In this document: positions 42,307-50,473 of the stretch, piece after piece | Position numbering within the stretch: the stretch's first letter is position 1 | How the letters are laid out: each line of letters opens with the position of its first letter | NCBI GenBank assembly: GCA_050250955.1 | Contig: JBFWNR010000005.1 | Span: forward strand, 1-64,000 | Length of the DNA stretch: 64,000 nucleotides | From: CAWAYR01 sp050250955 | GTDB taxonomy: Bacteria > Acidobacteriota > Vicinamibacteria > Vicinamibacterales > UBA2999 | Direction: 5' to 3' | The notes under the pieces: model-generated | Databases searched by the model: none | What the model saw: only the letters and a program-made list of their open reading frames with translations | What the model was told of the DNA's origin: nothing | Program-made: the position numbers and the translations under genes

Positions 42307-42894
42307 ATGATCGCGGCCGTTGCCGGAATCGCCGCCGGGGCCCTGCACGTGCTGGCCGGGCCCGACCACCTGGCCGCGGTGGCGCCGCTGGCCGCCGGCG
42401 CCGGCAGCCGTGCGTGGCGTCCGGGCGTCGTGTGGGGCATCGGACACACCGCCGGCGTCCTCGCCGTGGGCGTGCTGCTGTGGTCGGCACGCGGACTGCT
42501 CCCGCTCGAGGCGTTGTCGGCGTGGAGCGAGCGCGGGGTCGGCCTGGCGCTCATCGCGGTGGGGACGTGGGGGCTGTGGCGGGCGCGCGCCGCCCACGCG
42601 CATCACCATGCCGCCGCCGGCGCCTCATTCGGCATGGGTACCCTGCACGGTCTGGCCGGCAGCTCGCACCTGTTCGGGGTGCTGCCGACCCTGGCCTTCG
42701 CGTCGCCGCTCGACGGCGCCGCCTACCTGGCGGGCTTCGGCCTCGGTGCCGTGCTGGCGATGAGCGGATTCGCCGCCGTGGTCGGCAGTCTGACGCTCGT
42801 CGCCGGTCCGTCGCGCGCGGCCGCCCGCCGCACGCTGGTCTACGCCTCGTCGATCGCCGCGGTCGTCGTCGGTGGCGTGTGGCTGGTCGGATGA
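42307..42894 (+). CDS. NicO/UreH-like metal transporter
   Basis: A 195-residue membrane protein with about six helices. The N-terminal GALHVLAGPDHLAAVAPLAAG carries the H-x4-GPDH-type signature of nickel/cobalt (NicO, UreH) transporters, and a His-rich patch (HAHHHAAAG) lies in a loop, followed by a second GTLHGLAGSSHLFGVLP repeat of the signature. This argues for Ni or Co export or uptake across the inner membrane. It starts 13 bases after the aldehyde dehydrogenase and its stop overlaps the next gene. Confidence 0.8.
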   Translation: MIAAVAGIAAGALHVLAGPDHLAAVAPLAAGAGSRAWRPGVVWGIGHTAGVLAVGVLLWSARGLLPLEALSAWSERGVGLALIAVGTWGLWRARAAHAHHHAAAGASFGMGTLHGLAGSSHLFGVLPTLAFASPLDGAAYLAGFGLGAVLAMSGFAAVVGSLTLVAGPSRAAARRTLVYASSIAAVVVGGVWLVG

Positions 42895-44012
42895 CCGGCC
42901 GGGCCGCGTGGCTGGCCGGCGTCGCCGCCGCCGCGGCAGTGATGCTGGCCGGTGTCGCACTGGCCGACCTCCTCGGCCGGGCACTGCTGGCCGCCCGCGG
43001 GCTCAGCGGCTCGAGTCCGATCTCCGGCGTGCCGGTGGCCATCGTCCTCGGCCTGCTGTTGCGCAACACGGTACCGCTGCCCACGGTGCTCGGTCCCGGC
43101 CTCAGGATCTGCACCACGACGGTCCTGCGGCTCGGCATCGTCCTGGTCGGCATCAAGCTGAGCGTGGTGGAGATGGCGCGGCTCGGCGTGGCGGGCGTGC
43201 CGGTGGTCGTCGCCGCCATCGCCACCGGGCTGGTGTTCGTCACCTGGTTCAACCGCCGGCTCGGACTGCCGCCCCGGCTGGGCACCCTCATCGCCGCCGG
43301 CACCAGCATCTGCGGGGTCACCGCCATCGTGTCGACGGCGCCGGCGATCGACGCCGACGAGCGCGACGTGGCCTACGCGGTCGCCAACGTCGTGGCCTTC
43401 GGGCTGTTCGGCATGCTGGTCTACCCCTACCTCGCCCATGCGGCGCTGTCCGGGTCGACGGCGATCGGTCTCTTCCTCGGCACTGCCGTGCACGACACCT
43501 CGCAGGTGGTCGGCGCCGCGCTCACCTACCGGCAGATCTACGCCGACGACGTCGTGCTGCGGGTGGCCACGGTCACCAAGCTGACCCGCAACCTGTTCCT
43601 CGCCGCAGTGATTCCGCTGCTCACCTGGCAGCACGCCCGGCAGGCGCACGCCTCGGCGCCGACCCACGCCCGTCCGGCCGTGTCGTGGCGCACCCTGGTG
43701 CCCACCTTCGTCATCGGCTTCGTGGCGATGGCGGCGGTGCGGTCGATAGGCGACGCCATGCTCGGCGCCGGGCGTCCGGCGCTCGGCGTCTGGGACCAGG
43801 ACGGCTGGGCGGCGACGACCTCCTGGCTCGGCGACACCATGGGCGCCCGCTGGCTCCTCGGCACGGCGATGGCGGCCGTCGGGCTCAACACCAGCGTCAC
43901 CGTGTTCGAGGGCGTCGGCCTGAAGCCGTTCGTCGTCGGGTTTGCCGGCGCGGCCGTCGTCGGCAGCGTCGGGTTCGTGATGGCGACCCTGCTCGGCGGC
44001 CTGGTCCGCTGA
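42891..44012 (+). CDS. UPF0324 (YeiH-type) membrane protein
   Basis: A 373-residue integral membrane protein of the UPF0324/YeiH family, annotated as putative sulfate exporters on limited evidence. About ten helices are seen. Family stretches are LGIVLVGIKLSVVEM, AAGTSICGVTAIVSTAP, FGLFGMLVYPYL, FLGTAVHDTSQVVGAALTY, ATVTKLTRNLFLAAVIPLL and MAAVGLNTSVTVFEGVGLKPF. The ATG overlaps the preceding transporter stop. Confidence 0.9.
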   Translation: MTGRAAWLAGVAAAAAVMLAGVALADLLGRALLAARGLSGSSPISGVPVAIVLGLLLRNTVPLPTVLGPGLRICTTTVLRLGIVLVGIKLSVVEMARLGVAGVPVVVAAIATGLVFVTWFNRRLGLPPRLGTLIAAGTSICGVTAIVSTAPAIDADERDVAYAVANVVAFGLFGMLVYPYLAHAALSGSTAIGLFLGTAVHDTSQVVGAALTYRQIYADDVVLRVATVTKLTRNLFLAAVIPLLTWQHARQAHASAPTHARPAVSWRTLVPTFVIGFVAMAAVRSIGDAMLGAGRPALGVWDQDGWAATTSWLGDTMGARWLLGTAMAAVGLNTSVTVFEGVGLKPFVVGFAGAAVVGSVGFVMATLLGGLVR

Positions 44013-44016
44013 GGTG

Positions 44017-44082
44017 AGGGGTCAGACCCCTTTCTGGCTGGAGCCAGAATAGGGGTCTGACCCCTTTCTGGGCCGGCCCAGA
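44017..44082. repeat. GGGGTCAGACCCC hairpin and GC palindrome
   Basis: A long hairpin: AGGGGTCAGACCCCT (44017-44031) pairs with AGGGGTCTGACCCCT (from 44051), and inside it TTCTGGCT pairs with AGCCAGAA around a GG loop. A separate perfect 16-bp palindrome TCTGGGCCGGCCCAGA follows (44067-44082). The ggggtcagacccc core is a widespread REP-type intergenic element, often mobilised by REP-associated (RAYT) transposases. It lies between convergent genes and may act as a bidirectional terminator. Confidence 0.75.
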
Positions 44083-44092
44083 CTTTCGCCGA

Positions 44093-45631
44093 TCATCGGC
44101 TCGCCGGCGGCAGCCCGACCAGTGCCAGCAGCAGCTCGTCGACGCGATCGTCGACGTCGCGTGGGCCGACGTCGAAGCCGTTGACGAGGAAGCCGAAGAC
44201 CAGCGGCTCGCCGGCCGTGGTCTCGACGTAGCCGGCCAGCGACCGGACGTTGGACATCGAGCCGGTCTTCGCGTACACCCGGCCATCGGCGGCCGTACCA
44301 CGCAGCCGGTCGGCAAGCGACCCGCTCCGTCCGGCCTGGGGCAGCGTCGAGCGCAGCGGGTCGCGCAGGTGCGGCCGCTCCCACGCCGCCGTCAGGGTCT
44401 GGACCAGCGCCTCGGCCGACAGGTAGTCGTTGCGCGACAGCCCGGAGCCGTCGCGGGTGGTGTAGCCGCCGGGATCCACGCCCAGGCCGGACAGGGTGTC
44501 GCGCATCAGGCGGACGGCGTCCCCGGCGGTCGCCGGCGGCTCGGGGTCGAGCGCCATCAGCAGCGCCTCCGCGTACTCGTTGCGGCTCCACTTCAGGGTG
44601 ACGTCGACCAGGTCGACCAGCGGCGGCGACTCGTCGACCAGCAACGGCCAGCTCTCGTCGGCGCGCGGCCGCTCGCTGAGCGCGTCGATGTCGGCGGCGG
44701 CGCCGTCGACGACGATGCCGTGACGCAGCAGCGTGGCGCGCAGTTCCTCGGTGAAGAACAGCGTCGGGTTGGCGACGCTGGTGATGGCCGATCGCGGCGC
44801 GGCGCCGAGCGGCGCCCGGCCGGTCACGGTCAGGAACCGGGTACCGGGGTCGCGGGCCAGCGTCAGCCAGCCGTCGGCACCCGCCGCCGCGGTGACCGCC
44901 TCGTTGACGACGAACAGCCCGTGGTTGGCCGGGGACAGATACACCGTCGCCGGTGCCCCCGGCGTCCAGCCGGGACCGATCGTCACCCGGACTTCGCCCT
45001 CGTGGAACTGCAGCGCCGCGTAGGCGGCGCCGTAGCCTTCCACCAGGTCGTCCCAGGCCCAGCCGATGCCCCAGCCGGGCTGCTCCACCGCGCTGTCGTC
45101 GCCGACCACGTGGCCGCCGATGTGGCGGATGCCCAGCGCCCGCAGCTGGCGCGCCCACTGGTCGAAGGCGTCGGCACGATCCGGATGCCGTGGGTTGATC
45201 GACGGGTCGCCGCTGCCGACGACGAGCAGGTCGCCGCGCAGCGTGCCGTTTTCGACCGGTCCGGTCGCATAGAGCCGGGTCTGGAAGCGATAGCGCCAGC
45301 CGAGCCGCTCGGCGGCAGCCACCGACGTCAACACCTTCATCGTCGAGGCCGGCACCAGCCACGTGGCCGGGTTGCGGGCGTAGAGGGTTTCGCCGGTGGC
45401 CAGCGAGCGGACCAGGAACGCCGTCTGGGCGCGCGCGAACGTCGGGTGCGCGAGGACGGCGTCGAGCTGCCCGGCCAGGACGTCGCGACGCGGCGGCGCG
45501 GGCGCGACCGGGGGCTCGACGGCGACGACAGGCGGCTCGACCGGGGCCGGCAGTCCAGCCGGCCGCGACGCGCACCCCGAGGCGAGCAGCACTCCGAGCG
45601 CCAGCGCCCAGAGCTCTGCCCGCGGGATCAC
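44093..45631 (-). CDS. dacB: D-alanyl-D-alanine carboxypeptidase/endopeptidase, PBP4 type
   Basis: A 512-residue PBP4 (DacB/S13) lipoprotein trimming peptidoglycan cross-links. A lipobox (LLASGC) is followed by a Pro-rich linker. The catalytic triad of motifs is STMK (SxxK, about residue 93), SRN in KWSRNEYAEALL (SxN), and KTGSM (KTG). The large inserted domain expected for the family (about 150-310) is present. The GTG start overlaps the stop of the DUF4340 gene, making it the last gene of the ABC-transporter operon. Confidence 0.93.
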   Translation of the reverse strand: MIPRAELWALALGVLLASGCASRPAGLPAPVEPPVVAVEPPVAPAPPRRDVLAGQLDAVLAHPTFARAQTAFLVRSLATGETLYARNPATWLVPASTMKVLTSVAAAERLGWRYRFQTRLYATGPVENGTLRGDLLVVGSGDPSINPRHPDRADAFDQWARQLRALGIRHIGGHVVGDDSAVEQPGWGIGWAWDDLVEGYGAAYAALQFHEGEVRVTIGPGWTPGAPATVYLSPANHGLFVVNEAVTAAAGADGWLTLARDPGTRFLTVTGRAPLGAAPRSAITSVANPTLFFTEELRATLLRHGIVVDGAAADIDALSERPRADESWPLLVDESPPLVDLVDVTLKWSRNEYAEALLMALDPEPPATAGDAVRLMRDTLSGLGVDPGGYTTRDGSGLSRNDYLSAEALVQTLTAAWERPHLRDPLRSTLPQAGRSGSLADRLRGTAADGRVYAKTGSMSNVRSLAGYVETTAGEPLVFGFLVNGFDVGPRDVDDRVDELLLALVGLPPASR

Positions 45632-47010
45632 TGCTTCTTCTCGGGCGGCGCCGCGTCCGGCGTCGTGGTGGCCGGCGGGGCCGGCGGGGCGATCACGGCA
45701 TCGAGCGCCTTCAGCACTTCGTCGAACGGCGACGATTCGATGGCTGCCGCCCCGGCCTCGTCGGCGCGGGTCGCCACCACCGTGGTGCCGTCGCGGGCCA
45801 GGCTGACCTCTTCGCGCGACGACTCGTCGAAGCGCACCGCGGCCTTGAGGGCCGGGGTGGTCCCGCTGGGCACCGTCACCGAGAACGCCGTCGCCCGCAG
45901 CCCGGTCAGCTTGGTCACCAGGTCGTCGGCCGCGGCGGCATCGGCGTCGCGGGCGGCGAACGCGCCGTCGCCGGTGACCGCGACGGTCCACTTCTCGGCG
46001 GCGTTCTCGCCCTCGCCCTTGACCTTGGCCAGTGTCACCGTCTGCGCCCCTCGTGTCAGCACAATCTCGCGGGCGGTGAAGCCGCGGGCGTCGAAGATCT
46101 CCTTGCGCCGGTACTCCCCGGCGCCGCGGATCATGTCGGTGGTCATCGACTCGTCGACGCTGAACACCATCGCCCGCGACAGGTCGCGGGCGAACGTCTT
46201 GCCGGCCACGGTCGTGCCGAGCACCAGCGTCGCGGCGCTGCTGCCGGCCTTCACGACGACGGTTGCCACCGGCTTCTCGAAGCCGAACGCCACCGGGTCC
46301 TTCACCTCGGGAGCGACGATCGCCGACATCGTCGTCGTCGACAGCTTGGTCAGCAGCCCCTCGATCACGCCGTAGTCGCCGCGGGCATTGGACGGCGAAG
46401 TGAGGCGCCACGCCGAGTCGTTACGGGCCATCACGATCGTGCCGGTCGCGTTGGTGATCTCGAGGCCGTCGGCCTGGTCGCGCGCAAAGCGCAGCACCCG
46501 CTTGTCGCGCAGGTCGAAGGAGCCGCGGGCCAGCGTGTTCTCGGTGTAGGTGGCGACCAGGAACACGCGCGAGCCGTCGTCCTTCACGGCGTACATGTCA
46601 CCGGCAGTCGGCGTCTGGTCGCCGAGGCGCACCCGGCCGGTGATGCCGCCGGCGGCCTTGAAGGTGATGTCGGCCTTCGGTTCGGCGAGCCCGAACTCGG
46701 CCAGGCTGGCGGCATTGGGGTCGACCTCGCGGTTCTCTTCGAGGTTGGCCAGCCCGCTGACCAGGGCCGACACCTCGTTCTGGTCGACGTCGGTGGCAAT
46801 CGGCTCGACCATCGTCCAGCTGCCGTCGGTCTTGCGCAGCACCGTGGTCTCGCCCTTGGCGGTGATCGAGATCTCTTCCAGGGCGTCGGCGTCGACGGCG
46901 AAGACCTTGGCCTTGGCCTCGGTCTCCGGCCGCTCCGACTCGACGAAGTAGATGTAGGCGCCGAGGCCGGCCGCGGCCACGACGAGCGCCAGAGTCGACC
47001 AGACGCGCAT
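45628..47010 (-). CDS. DUF4340 protein
   Basis: A 460-residue DUF4340 protein with one N-terminal membrane helix (LALVVAAAGLGAYIYFVE) and repeated beta-rich units (GSWTMVEPIATDVDQNEVSALVSGLANL; SAWRLTSPSNARGDYGVIEGLLTKL; KWTVAVTGDGAFAARDADAAAADDLVTKL). The recurring W.l..P...a....v..ll..l pattern is the family hallmark. It is normally found next to Gld-like ABC transporters, as here. The exact function is unknown. It ends in a Pro/Lys-rich tail. Confidence 0.9.
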   Translation of the reverse strand: MRVWSTLALVVAAAGLGAYIYFVESERPETEAKAKVFAVDADALEEISITAKGETTVLRKTDGSWTMVEPIATDVDQNEVSALVSGLANLEENREVDPNAASLAEFGLAEPKADITFKAAGGITGRVRLGDQTPTAGDMYAVKDDGSRVFLVATYTENTLARGSFDLRDKRVLRFARDQADGLEITNATGTIVMARNDSAWRLTSPSNARGDYGVIEGLLTKLSTTTMSAIVAPEVKDPVAFGFEKPVATVVVKAGSSAATLVLGTTVAGKTFARDLSRAMVFSVDESMTTDMIRGAGEYRRKEIFDARGFTAREIVLTRGAQTVTLAKVKGEGENAAEKWTVAVTGDGAFAARDADAAAADDLVTKLTGLRATAFSVTVPSGTTPALKAAVRFDESSREEVSLARDGTTVVATRADEAGAAAIESSPFDEVLKALDAVIAPPAPPATTTPDAAPPEKKQ

Positions 47011-47017
47011 CGTTCGC

Positions 47018-48604
47018 TTATCTCCTACGCCACCAGGTGTAGATGCCGGTCCCGAAGATGAACGCCGGGATCAGGAAGATCGACAGCAGCGAGACCCGGC
47101 TCAGCTGGTCGGCGGTCATGGTCAGCCGCCGGTCCTCCGGCGCCCGCGGCCGCACCGCGATGAGGCCCTCCTGTTGCGCCAGCCAGTTGACCGCGTTCAT
47201 GAACAGGTCGCGATTGCCCTGGATGCCGAGGCCGAAGTTGGCGGCGAAGTCGGAATCGCCCATCACCACCACCCGGGTCTCGGGCGGCGGGGCCGCCGCC
47301 TGACCCTCGGCGGGCGCCGGCGGGGTGGGCGCGTCGGCAGCCGCGGCCGATACCGCGGCGCCCAGCGCGATCGGCCCCTGACGGTCGCCCTTGTCGGCGT
47401 CGAGGGTGACCTGCTGGCCGCCGGTGAGCCCGGCGATGTCCTGCTCGGCCCAGCTCTGCGGGCTGGTCTCGACGAACGCGGTGGCGATGTGGCCGTTGAC
47501 GCCCTCGCTCGGCGTGGTGATCGAGCGCGCCATCGGGAAGGCGGTCATCAGATTGAAGCGGTCGGTGATGGCGTGGCCGGGGTAGTTGGCGGCCACCGGC
47601 ACCGAGGCGTCGCCGCCGAACATCTGCCCGACGCCCGAGGCGTCGACGACCACGTCGTCGCCGACCTCGATGCCCCAGTCGCGCGCCAGCGCCAGCAGGT
47701 TGGTGAGCGGCGGATCCCCGGCCTTCTCGGCCGGATCGACCAGCACCAGCAGCTTGCCGCCCTTGCCGAGGTAGGCCTTGAGGGCGTCGACCTCGGGCGG
47801 GAAGAAGTCGGTGCGCGGCCCGGCGACGACCACCAGCGTGGCGTCGGCCGGCACGGTCGGCGACTGGGCCAGGACCAGCTTCTCGGTGGCGTAGTTGTCG
47901 CTGGTCAGGGCCTGGGCCACCGAGCTGTAGCCGGTGCGGTCGCTCTGCGTCGGGTCCTTCTCGCCGTGGCCGGCCGTGAAGTAGACCTTGCGCGCTTCGC
48001 CGGTGGTCGCCTTGATGAAGGCGTTGGCGATGTCCTGTTCCTCGAGCGCGGTGATCCGTTCGGTGCGGCCCTTGTACTCGAGCACCATGGTGCCGGTGGT
48101 CTGGACGTTCGCCTCGCGGGCCCGGGCCGGCTGCCGATCGAGGTCGACGTACTCCACCGACAGCTGCTTGGTCTGGTAGGTGTACTCCTCGAGCCGGTCG
48201 CGGAAGCGGTCGAACTGCGCCGCCTGGTCGAACACGGTGATCTTGGCCGGCGAGTCGAGCCCGTGGAGCACCTTCAGGGTCTGCTCCGAGAGACTGAACA
48301 CCTGGTTGGCGGTCAGGTCCCAGCGCTTGTTCTGCCGCACTCCGATGTAGTTGAGGCCGGCGAGAATGGCCAGCACCGCGACGACGCTGACCGCCGACAG
48401 CGCCCCCAGCTTGGCGGCGCGGGCGTTGTGGCCCTGCTGCGACTCGCGCCACTGCGCCACCAGGTAGACGAGGATGGTGGCCAGGCCGGCCCAGGCGATG
48501 TAGCGCCGGTACTCCTCCCACTCCGGCTTGACGTACCACAGGCCCAGGGCGACGACCACCAGGGCCGTGCCGAGCCAGCCGAGTATCGCTGCGATCCGCG
48601 CCAT
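47018..48604 (-). CDS. GldG-like ABC transporter auxiliary protein
   Basis: A 528-residue membrane protein of the GldG/ABC-type uncharacterised transport family. N-terminal helices (two, then AVSVVAVLAILAGLNYIGV) lead to the periplasmic-like domain WDLTANQVFSLSEQTLKVL, then ADATLVVVAGPRTDFFPPEVDALKAYLGKGGKLLVLVDP (DUF4350/GldG core), and a final helix (LLSIFLIPAFIFGTGIYTWW). The start ATG overlaps the permease stop. In gliding bacteroidetes GldG works with GldA/GldF; in acidobacteria the role is unknown. Confidence 0.9.
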   Translation of the reverse strand: MARIAAILGWLGTALVVVALGLWYVKPEWEEYRRYIAWAGLATILVYLVAQWRESQQGHNARAAKLGALSAVSVVAVLAILAGLNYIGVRQNKRWDLTANQVFSLSEQTLKVLHGLDSPAKITVFDQAAQFDRFRDRLEEYTYQTKQLSVEYVDLDRQPARAREANVQTTGTMVLEYKGRTERITALEEQDIANAFIKATTGEARKVYFTAGHGEKDPTQSDRTGYSSVAQALTSDNYATEKLVLAQSPTVPADATLVVVAGPRTDFFPPEVDALKAYLGKGGKLLVLVDPAEKAGDPPLTNLLALARDWGIEVGDDVVVDASGVGQMFGGDASVPVAANYPGHAITDRFNLMTAFPMARSITTPSEGVNGHIATAFVETSPQSWAEQDIAGLTGGQQVTLDADKGDRQGPIALGAAVSAAAADAPTPPAPAEGQAAAPPPETRVVVMGDSDFAANFGLGIQGNRDLFMNAVNWLAQQEGLIAVRPRAPEDRRLTMTADQLSRVSLLSIFLIPAFIFGTGIYTWWRRR

Positions 48605-49368
48605 CAGCCCCTCCACCGCTCGCTGTCCACCGATTTGGCGGTCAGGAACAGCCCGAACACGATGAAGCTCGCGTAATAGACCAGGTGCTTGGTGTCGATG
48701 ATGCCGCGGGCGAAGTCGTCGAGGTGCTCGGTGATCGACAGGTGCGACACGATGGCCTGGCCGGTCGGCCCGAACGACTGGCCGATCCAGTTGATCACCC
48801 ACAGCAGCAGGAACACCGCGAAGGTGACCATCCCGGCGACGATCTGGTTCTTCGTCAGGCTGGAGATGAGCAGACCGGCCGAGATGAAGCAGGCGCCCAT
48901 GAGCAGCAGCCCGAGGTAGCCGGTCGCGACCGGCTTCCACTCCGGGTCGCCGTACCAGAACAGGACGCCGATGTGGATGAAGGTGACGGCGAGCATCACC
49001 GCGTAGAGCGCCAGGGCGCCGAGGAACTTGCCGAGGATGATCTGCCAGTCGGTGATCGGCGACGTGAGCAGCAGTTCGATGGTGCCCGAGCGCTTCTCCT
49101 CGGCGTAGGTGCGCATGGTGATCATCGGCATCACGAACAGCACGATCACGCTGACGTTCATGAACACCGGCCCGATGAGCATCTGGTTCAGGTTCATCGT
49201 CATGCCGCTGCCCATCGCCACCTGCATGCTCTGGCGCTCGAAGTACCACAGCAGCGTGTAGAAGAAGTAGCCGAACAGCAGCGCGAAGAAGCCGATCACG
49301 ACGTAGGCGATCGGCGAGGCGAAGTAGGCCTGCAGTTCCTTGCGGGCCAGGGTCAGGATGTTACGCAT
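48604..49368 (-). CDS. ABC-2 type permease (GldF-like)
   Basis: A 254-residue ABC-2 permease with six membrane helices. It begins MRNILTLARKELQAYFASPIAYVV, typical of this class, and has the diagnostic PMITMRTYAEEKRSGTIELLLTSPITDWQIILGKFLGALA segment in the large loop. With the ATPase upstream and GldG downstream it forms the transporter core. It overlaps the ATPase gene by eight bases. Confidence 0.93.
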   Translation of the reverse strand: MRNILTLARKELQAYFASPIAYVVIGFFALLFGYFFYTLLWYFERQSMQVAMGSGMTMNLNQMLIGPVFMNVSVIVLFVMPMITMRTYAEEKRSGTIELLLTSPITDWQIILGKFLGALALYAVMLAVTFIHIGVLFWYGDPEWKPVATGYLGLLLMGACFISAGLLISSLTKNQIVAGMVTFAVFLLLWVINWIGQSFGPTGQAIVSHLSITEHLDDFARGIIDTKHLVYYASFIVFGLFLTAKSVDSERWRG

Positions 49369-50344
49369 CGACGGCCTCCGTCGGTGGCGCGGCGGCGGCC
49401 TCGTCGGCGCCGGCGTCCTCGGTGGTCAGGCTGAGGAAGATGTCTTCGAGGCTCATGCGCATCGGCCGCAGCTCGAGCAGGCCCCAGCCGCTGGTCACCA
49501 CGGCGGCGGCGAGGTCGCGGCGCACGTCGCGGCCGCGCTCGCTGTCGATCTCGACGCTGACCACGCCGTCGTCGCCGGGCGTCGCCTGGGCGCGGGTCAC
49601 GCCGCCGACGCCGGCCAGGGCGGCGGCGACATCGGCGCCGGGGGCGTGGACCTGCAGGAACATGGTCTCGCTGCCGCGCAGCCGCGCCGTCAGGTTGTCG
49701 GGGGTGTCGACGGCGACGACCTTGCCCTTGTTGATGATCACGACCCGCTGGCAGGTCTGCGAGACCTCGGGGAGGATGTGCGTGCTCAGCACGACGGTGT
49801 GGCTGCCGCCGAGCTCCTTGATCAGCTGCCGGGCCTCGATGATCTGCTTGGGGTCGAGGCCGGCGGTCGGCTCGTCGAGCACCAGCACGTCGGGGTTGTG
49901 GATGAGGGCCTGGGCGAGGCCGACGCGCTGCTTGTAGCCCTTCGACAGCTTGCCGCAATGGCGCGACGCCATGTCGGCGATGTGCGTGCGCTTCATCACC
50001 TCGTCGACGCGGCTGCGCACGTCACGCGACGGCACGCCCTTCAACCGGGCCACGAAGGTCACATAGTCGCGCACCGTCATGTCGGGGTAGAGCGGCGGGG
50101 TCTCCGGCAGGTAGCCGGTGCGCCGCTTGGCCTCGATCGGCGCCTCGAACACGTCGTGGCCGGCCACGGTCACCGCGCCTTCCGAGGCCGGCATGTAGCC
50201 CGTGATGACACGCATCGTCGTGGTCTTGCCCGCGCCGTTGGGCCCGAGGAAGCCGAGGATCTCGCCCGACCCGACACTGAAGCTGACGTCGTCGACGGCC
50301 GTGAACGGGCCGTAGCGCTTGGTGAGGTGCTGCACCTCGATCAC
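49361..50344 (-). CDS. ABC transporter ATP-binding protein (GldA-like)
   Basis: A 327-residue ABC ATPase. Walker A GPNGAGKTT, the Q-loop region GYLPETPPLYPDM, signature LSKGYKQRVGLAQAL, Walker B VLVLDEPTAGLDP and the switch His region TVVLSTHILPE are intact. A C-terminal 100-residue extension (after ~residue 220) matches DrrA/GldA types. The GTG start has gggaga upstream. It is the first gene of the five-gene minus-strand operon. Confidence 0.94.
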   Translation of the reverse strand: MIEVQHLTKRYGPFTAVDDVSFSVGSGEILGFLGPNGAGKTTTMRVITGYMPASEGAVTVAGHDVFEAPIEAKRRTGYLPETPPLYPDMTVRDYVTFVARLKGVPSRDVRSRVDEVMKRTHIADMASRHCGKLSKGYKQRVGLAQALIHNPDVLVLDEPTAGLDPKQIIEARQLIKELGGSHTVVLSTHILPEVSQTCQRVVIINKGKVVAVDTPDNLTARLRGSETMFLQVHAPGADVAAALAGVGGVTRAQATPGDDGVVSVEIDSERGRDVRRDLAAAVVTSGWGLLELRPMRMSLEDIFLSLTTEDAGADEAAAAPPTEAVDA

Positions 50345-50473
50345 GATTCGTCTCCCGCGTGTATGGCGCTGCAGTCTGTCATCGCTGTAAGCTTTAGGAC
50401 GCTCGCAGTCGAGTCACGACAGCCCCCCATCCTAGTCGAACGGCCACGACCGGGCAAGGCCGTGAGGAGTGGT

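Noticed and set aside
44093..46411. Extended dacB frame reaching back through the DUF4340 gene
   Set aside because: The upstream part is a shadow of DUF4340; the lipoprotein signal begins at GTG 45631.
49340..50473. Long N-terminal extension of the penicillin-acylase frame upstream of 50474
   Set aside because: The extension is antisense to the ABC ATPase and is low-complexity; the signal anchor and ribosome-binding site support the GTG at 50474.
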